From Chlamydiota bacterium (GTDB lineage Bacteria > Chlamydiota > Chlamydiia > Chlamydiales > SM23-39), in contig DAIDIM010000071.1 of assembly GCA_027459365.1 (NCBI GenBank), forward strand, positions 1 through 13,841: a stretch of 13,841 nt of DNA, written 5' to 3'. The notes below the pieces were generated by a model. That model was not told the origin of the DNA, searched no databases, and saw nothing but the letters and a program-made list of their open reading frames with translations. The translations under genes were made by a program, and so were the position numbers. Shown piece by piece: positions 8,240 to 13,841 of this stretch (positions are counted from its first letter, which is position 1; each line of letters opens with the position of its first letter).

Positions 8240-9382
8240 TTAAGGATTCAGTAAGCGAGTAACGAGTTCATTCAATTGTTTTTGATTTTTCTTTACGAGG
8301 GTGTCTCCCTCTTTATTTAAACGTAATAGATACGCGGGAGATATGTCATTAAAAATTTTTTTTAATCCAGTTATATCTGTATCAAAATAATAGATATCGA
8401 CGGGAAATGGAAAAGCTTTCTCGAGTAAAACATTATTAAATTTCATTCCACTATTGATAAGCGTGCCTATAATTTCTTCGCCCCATTGAAGAGCACCCCA
8501 CCCCACAACCTTTTTATAAGAAATGTCTTGCCCTTTTACTGTGCCTGTTCCAAGCGAAACAAGAATATACTTTTTATTCGGATAGGCTTTCATAGCAACT
8601 AAAGCAGCTGCCAAACTCGGGTTATTTGCAAAAACTCCACCATCGCTGAGTACAAATTGGTCTTTCCCAAAACCAAAGACAACTCCAGGAAAATATCCAG
8701 GTGTTGACACTGCACCCATTAAAAGATCAGAAATCATAAAATTTAAATCCAATAAACCTTGCTGTTTCCAATTGACAAAAAGAAGGGGAGCATTCGATGT
8801 ATCTTCATATGCCGGAATGATTACATTTGATAGTAATTGGTCAAAATAGGTGTTCCCAGCATAAACTTTGAACACCTCATAACGCTTAGTCGTCATGTAT
8901 CTTGGACCCAAAACTCCATTGAGTGTCAGAATACGATGATACCACGGATTATAAAAAATATTTTGCCCATCTTTTCGATAGATCTCGATTCCTTCTGCAG
9001 CAGTATATTTTGGCTTATTATTTTGATCAGGTATTGTTAAAAGGACAGAAAGAATAGCTCCTGTTGATGTTCCCATAATCACATCGAATAATTCACAAAC
9101 TGGTTTCCCGCTTTTTTCTTCAATATATTTCAAAACATGTGCCGGCAATAATCCATATACTCCTCCCCCTTCAATCGCGAGAATGCGTATGTACTCTTGT
9201 TTATCTTTTGGGGGAAGTAGCCTATTTCCAGGCTTTGGATTTTGATCCAGATGAGAATAGACTGAAAAAATCTCATTTCTCTGCTGAAAAGGATAATAAA
9301 CATAAATTCCAATTACAATTAAAAAAACAATCGAGATGGATGTTAAGTATGGATACTTAACGAAGAGTGTCTTTAGCTTCAT
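8240..9382 (-). CDS. Patatin-like phospholipase, membrane-anchored
   Basis: Predicted acyl hydrolase (phospholipase A type) with a Ser-Asp dyad. With ATG 9382 the protein has 380 residues: a single membrane anchor at about 13-31 (YLTSISIVFLIVIGIYVYY), a linker, then the patatin domain from about 65. Catalytic features are all present: the oxyanion-hole glycines EGGGVYG (71-77), the nucleophile elbow GTSTG with Ser106, and the DGG motif with Asp247. The longer frame to 9496 would overlap the preceding gene by 73 bases and adds a second hydrophobic stretch, so I favour 9382; its Shine-Dalgarno is weak. It is the last gene of a four-gene minus-strand run with lipid A deacylase, YheT-type hydrolase and a beta-barrel protein. 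Patatins of intracellular bacteria are often host-directed phospholipases, but the anchor suggests an envelope location here. Confidence 0.9.
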   Translation of the reverse strand: MKLKTLFVKYPYLTSISIVFLIVIGIYVYYPFQQRNEIFSVYSHLDQNPKPGNRLLPPKDKQEYIRILAIEGGGVYGLLPAHVLKYIEEKSGKPVCELFDVIMGTSTGAILSVLLTIPDQNNKPKYTAAEGIEIYRKDGQNIFYNPWYHRILTLNGVLGPRYMTTKRYEVFKVYAGNTYFDQLLSNVIIPAYEDTSNAPLLFVNWKQQGLLDLNFMISDLLMGAVSTPGYFPGVVFGFGKDQFVLSDGGVFANNPSLAAALVAMKAYPNKKYILVSLGTGTVKGQDISYKKVVGWGALQWGEEIIGTLINSGMKFNNVLLEKAFPFPVDIYYFDTDITGLKKIFNDISPAYLLRLNKEGDTLVKKNQKQLNELVTRLLNP

Positions 9383-9423
9383 GAAATCAGAAATAGCATA
9401 AATACTGATAATCAAAAAGAAAA

Positions 9424-10380
9424 TTAAAAATAGGCGGTTAAAGACAAAATACCATTGATAAATTGAGCGACATTCCGACCCGCAATGGTAAACCACAGTC
9501 CTCCAATAATCCCTAACTTTTTACTGAAATTATATTCTAAAGCTGGTGCAAGACTGAACTCTTCTCCAGAAGAAGATGCTGGTTTTACACCTCGAAGAGA
9601 GTAACGATTGCTATTTTGATGTCGATATCGAAAGTCACAAGAACCGGCCCAGTTTTGTGTAAAACTATATAGAAGCGCTGTATCAAAAATAAAATAATTC
9701 CCAGGATAAACAGTCCCTCTCGTACTCGCATCACCGCCATAGGAATTATTACCCTTTACATGGACTGGTACTCCAAAACGATAATGAAACATAGCGCGCA
9801 ATTGCAAATAATGATGGTCTGAAAAGTACCATAATTGAGAAAGATTTAGACCAAGACCTGGAAACCAACAACCCGATCCTGTGGCATCTGTCTGTTTCTT
9901 ATGCCCATTCAAATGTTGATATTTTCCTGTTGGTGCATTTGCAAGCAAGGACAACTTGAGATTGGGTTCCCCATGAATTGTATATGGGCCGAGTATTTGT
10001 ACGTTCAAACCTAAAGGAAGGTCTCCAAAGTTAACGGCATTTTCTCCATCAGTCTTTTGATAAATGATACTCGGTTCTATTTGAAACTCAACTCTTTTAA
10101 TGAGGCCCACTTTGAATTGGATACGGATCTCTTCAGAGTAGAAATTTTCGATGGAAGCTGTTTGCCAATGAGAATTGTATTTGCCGAAAGTAATATAGCT
10201 GTCCCAATGAATTTTGACCTTCAGGTGCTTTGGAGGAATAACACGCGCGGACGGTGCCAACAAAGGACCTGTAAACCAAGGTATTGGATGCGGACTAAAG
10301 TCCATCACTTGAACTTCATCTGCAAATATTGAAATATAAATAAGGAGAAAAAAGATTCGCAAAGCATAAATTTTTTGCAT
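9424..10380 (-). CDS. Outer-membrane beta-barrel protein
   Basis: A 318-residue exported protein. Residues 1-20 form a signal peptide (basic start, hydrophobic FFLLIYISIF, likely cleavage after Ala20). The mature part is a run of alternating amphipathic strands, rich in Tyr, Phe and Trp, and ends in Ala-Tyr-Phe, the aromatic C-terminus expected of a BAM-assembled barrel. An early conserved-looking segment reads PIPWFTGPLLAPSARVIPP (residues 32-50), and LLANAPTGKYQHLNG (145-159) recalls barrel proteins grouped with the phenol-degradation MetA/transporter family; I cannot confirm that assignment. Function is unknown: porin-like transport or a structural role are both possible. It lies 27 bases after the YheT-type hydrolase gene and 41 bases before the patatin start, so it is probably co-transcribed with both. 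No convincing Shine-Dalgarno is seen. Confidence 0.82.
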   Translation of the reverse strand: MQKIYALRIFFLLIYISIFADEVQVMDFSPHPIPWFTGPLLAPSARVIPPKHLKVKIHWDSYITFGKYNSHWQTASIENFYSEEIRIQFKVGLIKRVEFQIEPSIIYQKTDGENAVNFGDLPLGLNVQILGPYTIHGEPNLKLSLLANAPTGKYQHLNGHKKQTDATGSGCWFPGLGLNLSQLWYFSDHHYLQLRAMFHYRFGVPVHVKGNNSYGGDASTRGTVYPGNYFIFDTALLYSFTQNWAGSCDFRYRHQNSNRYSLRGVKPASSSGEEFSLAPALEYNFSKKLGIIGGLWFTIAGRNVAQFINGILSLTAYF

Positions 10381-10407
10381 GAAATCAGTTTAAAGAAAAA
10401 AAGAGAA

Positions 10408-11385
10408 TCAGACAATCGCTTCCAAAATCCATTCTTCTAAAAGAGAATCGAGCCAAAAGAAACCTCGAGGTGATTTGGGATTCCCGAGATAACCCATATG
10501 ACCCCCTTTTTTCGTTTTATAAATTTCTATGTTCTTTGGAAGAATGTGACCATCCAATGCACTATGCGAGACGATCGGATCGTCTTGCGCAAATAAGATT
10601 TTGCACGGGATGGTAATCATATCAATATAGTGCTTTGAGCTACATTTGTAATAATAATCTTCTACATTTTCAAAACCTTTTCTTGGTACAGTATAAACTT
10701 CATCAAACTGGTAAAGAGACATATCCTTAGGTAAATCGGCCGGAGGTAGATCTTTAAATGTATTGTGCAAATATTCAACTTCTTCTTTGATCAATCTGTA
10801 AAAGTAACGATTGTAACGCCCTTGAGCCACTTTATCGACCATTGTTGCGCTCAAACGCATATCGACAGGAGGACAGATCGCAAATACACGTGAAATAAAT
10901 CGTTTTCCAATAGAGCCCATCTCTCCAACCATTTTTAACACGATATTGCCGCCAAGTGAAAATCCGATTAAAGTAATTGGAGAGTGGGGGAATTGTTTTT
11001 TTAAAAATTTGACAGCCTCAAATAGATCTTCGCTACTTCCACTATGAAAGATTTGTTTGGCATGCCCTCTTCCCGATCCGCATCCTCTCATATTAAATCG
11101 CACAACCTTAATACCTTGTGGAGTTAGGCGATGTACTAAACGCATAAGGTATGCAGATTCATGAGAACCACACAGTCCATGAACAAGGAGAACAGTTAAG
11201 CCATCTGCCTTCCAATTATCTGGTGTCGAGGTCTCTAAAGAGAGCTTATCCCCATCCTCTAAAGTGATTAAGTTTTGAGTCGATTCCGGCCTAGAAATCC
11301 ACCAATTTGTAGTAGAGATCCAAGCTTGAAGATGAGGATCTGCAAACATTGGACAAGGATCAAAAGGTAGTTCCTGACTGCCCAT
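10408..11385 (-). CDS. YheT-type alpha/beta hydrolase
   Basis: A 325-residue cytosolic alpha/beta-hydrolase of the YheT/COG0429 group, predicted to be an esterase with unknown substrate. The catalytic triad is readable: nucleophile elbow GFSLGG with Ser143, acid in AQDDP (Asp268 or Asp269), and His296 in GGHMGYLG. The oxyanion region LLVHGLCGSHES (66-77), the following VVRFNMRGCGSG (94-105) and the lid segment FDEVYTVPRKGFENVEDYY (227-245) are all characteristic of this group. There is no signal peptide. The start at 11385 lacks a Shine-Dalgarno; Met13 is an alternative. The gene follows the PagL-like gene after 57 AT-rich bases that contain a dyad and a minus-strand TATAAT, so it may have its own promoter. 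Confidence 0.92.
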   Translation of the reverse strand: MGSQELPFDPCPMFADPHLQAWISTTNWWISRPESTQNLITLEDGDKLSLETSTPDNWKADGLTVLLVHGLCGSHESAYLMRLVHRLTPQGIKVVRFNMRGCGSGRGHAKQIFHSGSSEDLFEAVKFLKKQFPHSPITLIGFSLGGNIVLKMVGEMGSIGKRFISRVFAICPPVDMRLSATMVDKVAQGRYNRYFYRLIKEEVEYLHNTFKDLPPADLPKDMSLYQFDEVYTVPRKGFENVEDYYYKCSSKHYIDMITIPCKILFAQDDPIVSHSALDGHILPKNIEIYKTKKGGHMGYLGNPKSPRGFFWLDSLLEEWILEAIV

Positions 11386-11394
11386 AAGCTTATT

Positions 11395-11419
11395 ATATAA
11401 TAATTTATCATTATTATAT
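11395..11419. promoter_or_regulatory. AT-only dyad with possible -10 box
   Basis: ATATAATAAT (11395-11404) and ATTATTATAT (11410-11419) are perfect 10-bp inverted repeats around a 5-base spacer, lying between the PagL-like stop and the YheT-type start. On the minus strand it contains TATAAT (11418 to 11413), placed to give a leader of about 20 bases for the hydrolase gene. It may be a promoter, an operator or both. AT-rich gaps produce such dyads by chance fairly often. Confidence 0.3.
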
Positions 11420-11442
11420 CAATAAAGTTACTAAGTTATTGA

Positions 11443-11952
11443 TTATCTGAAATTAAAGCCTTTTATTATTGGAATATCATAGAATAAAACAATAGACTCT
11501 TCTCCAGGATTCCTTTGGCCAATACTTGCATTCGATAGATGATAAAAATGGATCCCAAGTCTACTTTTATCACAAAATTGCCATGCTAATTCCACGCCGC
11601 TTCGAAACTCCAATGGAAAACCTAAATCCCGACCATCCCCTTTGATGAAGTATCCAGCAGCAAATCCTGGCGCAAATAAGATAGAATTAAAAAAAAGAAG
11701 GTCGAAATTGATTCCTGCATAAAAATATTTCGTTCCACGCAATGTTATTAAGGCTCCAACTAATGGACGGAACTCTAAATGTGGATTTGGACTTTTAAGT
11801 ATTCGTGAATGAAATTTATACTCTAGATCAAATTCTTGCACTCGCCACTTATCTTGAAGGAGATTGTAGACACCTGTCGCGACAGAAAAATAGTCAGGGG
11901 GAGGAGCGGCGTTCAAGGTAAAGAAGAAGAATGTAAACAAAAAACTTCGCAT
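11443..11952 (-). CDS. PagL-like lipid A 3-O-deacylase
   Basis: Predicted outer-membrane acyl hydrolase that removes the 3-position acyl chain from lipid A (PagL / acyloxyacyl-hydrolase family). The 169-residue protein begins with a signal peptide (FLFTFFFFTLNA, cleavage near Ala15-Ala16) followed by amphipathic beta strands that should make a small barrel, and ends in Phe-Arg. The active-site stretch HLSNASIGQRNPGEES carries His138, Ser140 and Glu152, the same order and spacing as the Pseudomonas aeruginosa PagL triad (His126, Ser128, Glu140), and the neighbouring Asn141 and Asn148 are also typical. AGGAG (minus strand, 11967-11963) precedes the ATG by ten bases. It is the first gene of the minus-strand lipid cluster and is divergent from the 12021 gene across a 68-bp region holding a GC-rich dyad. 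Confidence 0.87.
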   Translation of the reverse strand: MRSFLFTFFFFTLNAAPPPDYFSVATGVYNLLQDKWRVQEFDLEYKFHSRILKSPNPHLEFRPLVGALITLRGTKYFYAGINFDLLFFNSILFAPGFAAGYFIKGDGRDLGFPLEFRSGVELAWQFCDKSRLGIHFYHLSNASIGQRNPGEESIVLFYDIPIIKGFNFR

Positions 11953-11983
11953 TAAATCATTACTCCTGATAGCTTTGATATTT

Positions 11984-12003
11984 TACTGCGGGGTCCCGCA
12001 GTA
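11984..12003. promoter_or_regulatory. Perfect GC-rich dyad between divergent genes
   Basis: TACTGCGGG and CCCGCAGTA are perfect 9-bp arms separated by two bases, flanked by T-rich and A-rich sequence on either side. It is the only GC-rich patch in the 68-bp divergent gap between the PagL-like gene and the 12021 gene. Both neighbours point away from it, so a terminator is not needed here. An operator for a dimeric regulator serving both genes is the simplest reading. A TTGATA (11975-11980) and TATAAA (12002-12007) bracket the dyad, but their 21-bp spacing is too long for a standard promoter. Confidence 0.45.
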
Positions 12004-12020
12004 TAAAACCATGGAGGCTT

Positions 12021-12632
12021 ATGAACAACGCATATTTAAAATCCATATTTCTCTCTATTCTTATTCCTACATTGAATTTTGCCCAAGAATATTATCCTCT
12101 CAATACAAAAAAAATTCAAACAGTCATATATAATTTTTACTCAAATGGATATCCTGAAATCTATTTTCCATTAGGTATGCATTGTCTTTTATCAGTATCT
12201 GCGTTTGGCGATAGTCTGGATATTGAAGATGGTTCTCGTTGGAAAATAGCACCTTCCGATGCATCAAAAGTGGCAAGTTGGGGTTCGCAAGACCCGTTAA
12301 TTATTACCCAAAATCATGACTGGTTTTCTAGATACAACTATCGAATCATCAATCACGCAACTGGAGGAATACTCTTAGCCAATCTCCATTTAGGCCCATT
12401 TCAAAACGGTCCTTTCACCCGTTATATCCTCTCAATCAATACGATCCTTGGAGAAATTGTTCTCACCGACCATACCCGCTGGCGAATTTCTGCTCTTGAC
12501 AATGACGCGATGTCAAATTGGCATGTTAATGATGCGATCATTATTGGATACAATACCGGTCTTGATACTGACTGTCAGGGACTCCTCATTAACGTAAATG
12601 AAAATCAGCACGCTCGAGCAGCCCAATTCTAA
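12021..12632 (+). CDS. Secreted protein with internal duplication, unknown function
   Basis: A 203-residue protein I cannot assign to a family. It has a signal peptide (LKSIFLSILIPTLNFA, likely cleaved after Ala21). The mature part contains two copies of a roughly 35-residue unit, at 63-98 and 144-178, sharing the pattern L-x-D, R-W-[KR]-I, D, W, D-x-[IL]-I-I and a closing Asn. The duplicated Trp and Asp positions suggest a repeated beta fold, perhaps for binding rather than catalysis; this is inference. A GGAGG (12013-12017) sits only three bases before the ATG, short but strong. The TAA stop ends at 12632, exactly where a palindromic mobile-like element begins, so the present C-terminus may differ from that of homologues. 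It is divergent from the lipid A deacylase gene and may share its control. Confidence 0.82.
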   Translation: MNNAYLKSIFLSILIPTLNFAQEYYPLNTKKIQTVIYNFYSNGYPEIYFPLGMHCLLSVSAFGDSLDIEDGSRWKIAPSDASKVASWGSQDPLIITQNHDWFSRYNYRIINHATGGILLANLHLGPFQNGPFTRYILSINTILGEIVLTDHTRWRISALDNDAMSNWHVNDAIIIGYNTGLDTDCQGLLINVNENQHARAAQF

Positions 12633-12894
12633 TACTTCGACCGGTCAAAAAATGTGAATTTCGGTTAGCGTGAAAGCGGTCCAAATTCGACGATCGCACA
12701 TGAGCCATTCTCGATGTGAATTCTTCGAGGAGATTTGGGATATTTTCGTCGAAAAGATTCCCGAATATCGTCGAAGAGGCACATCGGGAATGGCTCACAT
12801 GACCTTATATTGACTTATATTAGGTCATGTGCGATCGTCGATTTTCGACTTTTTGACGCGGCCCAAATGCACATTTTTGAGCCGGTCGGAGTAT
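12632..12894. mobile_element. Composite palindromic (MITE-like) element with nested insertion
   Basis: The ends ATACTTCGACCGG (12632-12644) and CCGGCTCAAAAA-type complement ending GGAGTAT (to 12894) are inverted. The arms (12632-12701 and roughly 12823-12894) stay alignable over about 70 bases with scattered mismatches. The centre holds the 95-bp repeat at 12702-12796. Without that insert and one ACAT the outer element is about 164 bp and folds as one long hairpin. TA occurs just inside both ends (12633-12634, 12892-12893), which would fit Tc1/mariner/IS630-type TA targeting, though an inverted repeat ending in ATA produces this automatically. No transposase is encoded. The 273 bases between the flanking genes contain nothing else. 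Confidence 0.85.
12702..12796 (-). repeat. Dispersed palindromic repeat, full copy (95 bp)
   Basis: Full-length, inverted copy of the 937-1007 repeat. Its ends GAGCCATTCTCGATGTG and CACATCGGGAATGGCTC pair with one mismatch; a shorter palindrome TTTTCG-T-CGAAAA marks the middle. Relative to the other copy it has 24 extra bases (12727-12750 or equivalent placement), with TCGA at both deletion borders. ACAT directly repeated at 12698-12701 and 12797-12800 looks like a 4-bp target-site duplication made on insertion into the outer element. Confidence 0.88.
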
Positions 12895-12900
12895 AAGGAG
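12895..12900 (+). promoter_or_regulatory. Shine-Dalgarno of the 12906 gene, abutting the element
   Basis: AAGGAG begins on the base right after the outer element's terminal repeat and lies five bases before the ATG at 12906. The element therefore supplies the whole upstream leader of this gene. Confidence 0.7.
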
Positions 12901-12905
12901 AAAAG

Positions 12906-13364
12906 ATGAGTATCAGTCCCCTAAAATCTGAAATGACAACAGTTGTAGTGGCAAAAAATCCCGATTTAAATCGTCCCATTAGCATTCTCGCTCTTGGTAT
13001 CATCAGCTCTTGCTTAGTTCTAGCTATCATTCAGCCACCGGCTTCGATTCTTTTAACATCGGCGATTCTAATCGTAACCATTGCAAACATACTTCCAAAG
13101 AATGGGTTAGCGATCCGGAAACCCTATCATATTTTTGAAAATAGATTCTTTGAAAAACCGATAAGGTATGAACCTATCATCATCTACAATGAGCCAAAGT
13201 ATCTTGCAAGGATTGCCCAAAGAACCGATCCGAGATTCGAACCTCCAAGAGAACCGGTTGGCCGTAGAGATTTGTTTGCCGAAAGGACCCTTCCAAGAAT
13301 GCCAAATAAACTCCCAGTTCAATCAGCGTGCGAGAATGAACGGGTACCGGTCGGCTCGAGATGA
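12906..13364 (+). CDS. Small membrane protein with basic proline-rich tail, unknown function
   Basis: A 152-residue protein I do not recognise. After a short polar N-terminus it has two closely spaced membrane segments (about 24-42, ISILALGIISSCLVLAII, and 46-63), which should form a hairpin in the inner membrane. The remaining 85 residues are rich in Arg, Pro, Glu and aromatics and probably extend into one compartment. The strong AAGGAG five bases upstream fixes the start. Its TGA stop overlaps the ATG of the next gene (ATGA at 13361-13364), so the two are translationally coupled. Its promoter is not obvious: the stretch before the Shine-Dalgarno is the palindromic element, so transcription either starts inside that element or reads through from the 12021 gene. 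Confidence 0.77.
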   Translation: MSISPLKSEMTTVVVAKNPDLNRPISILALGIISSCLVLAIIQPPASILLTSAILIVTIANILPKNGLAIRKPYHIFENRFFEKPIRYEPIIIYNEPKYLARIAQRTDPRFEPPREPVGRRDLFAERTLPRMPNKLPVQSACENERVPVGSR

Positions 13365-13618
13365 ATTGTTGGAAATGTGCAAAACCCCTTGATATTGCCA
13401 AGATTGGCTTTAGGGCAGTTTGTAATCATTGCGATCACGATTTACATGTATGTGTAAATTGCACATACTATGCTCCTGGAAAGCCAAATGATTGTATGGT
13501 GCCGGGAACAGATAGCGTGCGAGATAAGGAACGGGCTAATCTTTGTGAAGACTTTAAACCGCGTCCACAAAATCTGCAAATGGAAGTGAAAAAGAAATTC
13601 AGCGATCTATTTAAATAG
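13361..13618 (+). CDS. Small double zinc-finger protein, unknown function
   Basis: An 85-residue soluble protein with eight cysteines in two clusters: C3-x2-C6 with C21-x2-C24 (a zinc ribbon), then C31-x2-C34 with C45 and C62. The second half, CVNCTYYAPGKPNDC...DSVRDKERANLCEDF, follows a pattern I know from small uncharacterised bacterial proteins in several phyla (C-x2-C-x-[YF]-Y ... C ... DKERANxC-x2-F). That recall cannot be checked here. Two bound zinc ions per chain is the natural inference; nucleic-acid or protein binding would be typical roles, with no direct evidence. The start overlaps the stop of the preceding membrane-protein gene by four bases, and the next gene begins eight bases after the stop, so all three look like one operon. 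The last ten residues are basic. Confidence 0.88.
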   Translation: MNCWKCAKPLDIAKIGFRAVCNHCDHDLHVCVNCTYYAPGKPNDCMVPGTDSVRDKERANLCEDFKPRPQNLQMEVKKKFSDLFK

Positions 13619-13626
13619 GAAAAACC

Positions 13627-13841
13627 ATGACTATACAAACCCCCTCAGCTCGACAAATCATTCATGCAGGAACTGCTGCAGGAATCTCTTATTTTTATAT
13701 ACCAGAATTCGTTCCATCAACCGTTCGATATACAACAATGAGCGCAATTGCAGCGTCTACATATGCGATTCCTGAAGAGCATCAACTGAAAGTGCAAGTT
13801 GCCACTTCACTATCTGGAGGAGCAGCACTTGCTTGTCATCT
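13627..13841 (+). CDS. Unknown protein, cut by the window end
   Basis: The frame from ATG 13627 stays open to the last base, giving 71 complete codons. The start has AGGAAAA about five bases upstream and follows the zinc-finger gene by eight bases, as in an operon. The visible part starts MTIQTPSARQ and is rich in small residues (Ala, Ser, Gly, Thr), with moderately hydrophobic stretches such as AGTAAGISYFYI and TSLSGGAALAC that could be membrane helices. No family is recognisable from this fragment. Together with the two genes before it, one of them clearly membrane-bound, it may belong to a small membrane-associated group. Confidence 0.7.
   Translation, partial: MTIQTPSARQIIHAGTAAGISYFYIPEFVPSTVRYTTMSAIAASTYAIPEEHQLKVQVATSLSGGAALACH

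Noticed and set aside
8221..8244. TCCTTAAGGA palindrome between the convergent acetyltransferase and patatin genes
   Set aside because: Only a 10-bp loopless palindrome with no T-run; too weak to call a terminator.
9424..9496. N-terminal extension of the patatin gene overlapping the beta-barrel gene
   Set aside because: It would overlap the conserved C-terminus of the barrel protein by 73 bases, whereas ATG 9382 gives a normal signal anchor and a 41-base gap.
12589..12798. 69-codon minus-strand frame across the nested repeat
   Set aside because: It is composed mainly of repeat sequence and crosses the boundary between the two elements, so it is not an independent gene.

Overview
The window carries a compact, AT-rich bacterial gene set from a Gram-negative organism: three proteins have signal peptides and two of those look like outer-membrane beta-barrels, one with a lipid A deacylase (PagL) active site. 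The mix of housekeeping metabolism, secreted lipid hydrolases and lineage-specific orphan proteins would fit an amoeba-associated chlamydia-like or similar host-associated bacterium. That placement is an inference; no ribosomal or other marker gene is present to confirm it. Nearly all of the window is coding and no gap reaches 300 bases.

Layout. (1) 103-891 (+) encodes a polytopic membrane protein of unknown function. (2) 1104-2726 and 2707-5142 (+) encode phosphoglucomutase and a DUF3417-type alpha-glucan phosphorylase that overlap by 20 bases, a two-step route from glycogen-like glucan to glucose-1-phosphate to glucose-6-phosphate. (3) 5340-5831 (+) is an orphan protein. (4) 5868-7532 (-) is glutaminyl-tRNA synthetase, divergent from (5) a GNAT acetyltransferase at 7642-8220 (+). 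(6) 11952 down to 8240 (-) is a four-gene run: PagL-like lipid A deacylase, YheT-type alpha/beta hydrolase, outer-membrane beta-barrel protein and membrane-anchored patatin-like phospholipase. Three of the four act, or are predicted to act, on acyl esters, so the run looks like an envelope-lipid cluster. (7) 12021-12632 (+) is a secreted protein with an internal duplication. (8) From 12906 (+) comes an operon-like group of a two-TM protein, a double zinc-finger protein and a gene cut by the window end.

The most unusual content is non-coding. A palindromic repeat occurs twice in opposite orientations: a 71-bp copy at 937-1007 in the leader of pgm, and a 95-bp copy at 12702-12796. After allowing for one 24-bp internal deletion, I count a single substitution between them. 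The second copy sits inside another, unrelated long palindromic element (12632-12894) and is bracketed by an ACAT direct repeat. Removing the insert and one ACAT restores a perfect 18-bp half of the outer element's hairpin. This is a MITE-like element inside a MITE-like element, wedged between a stop codon and the next gene's ribosome binding site.
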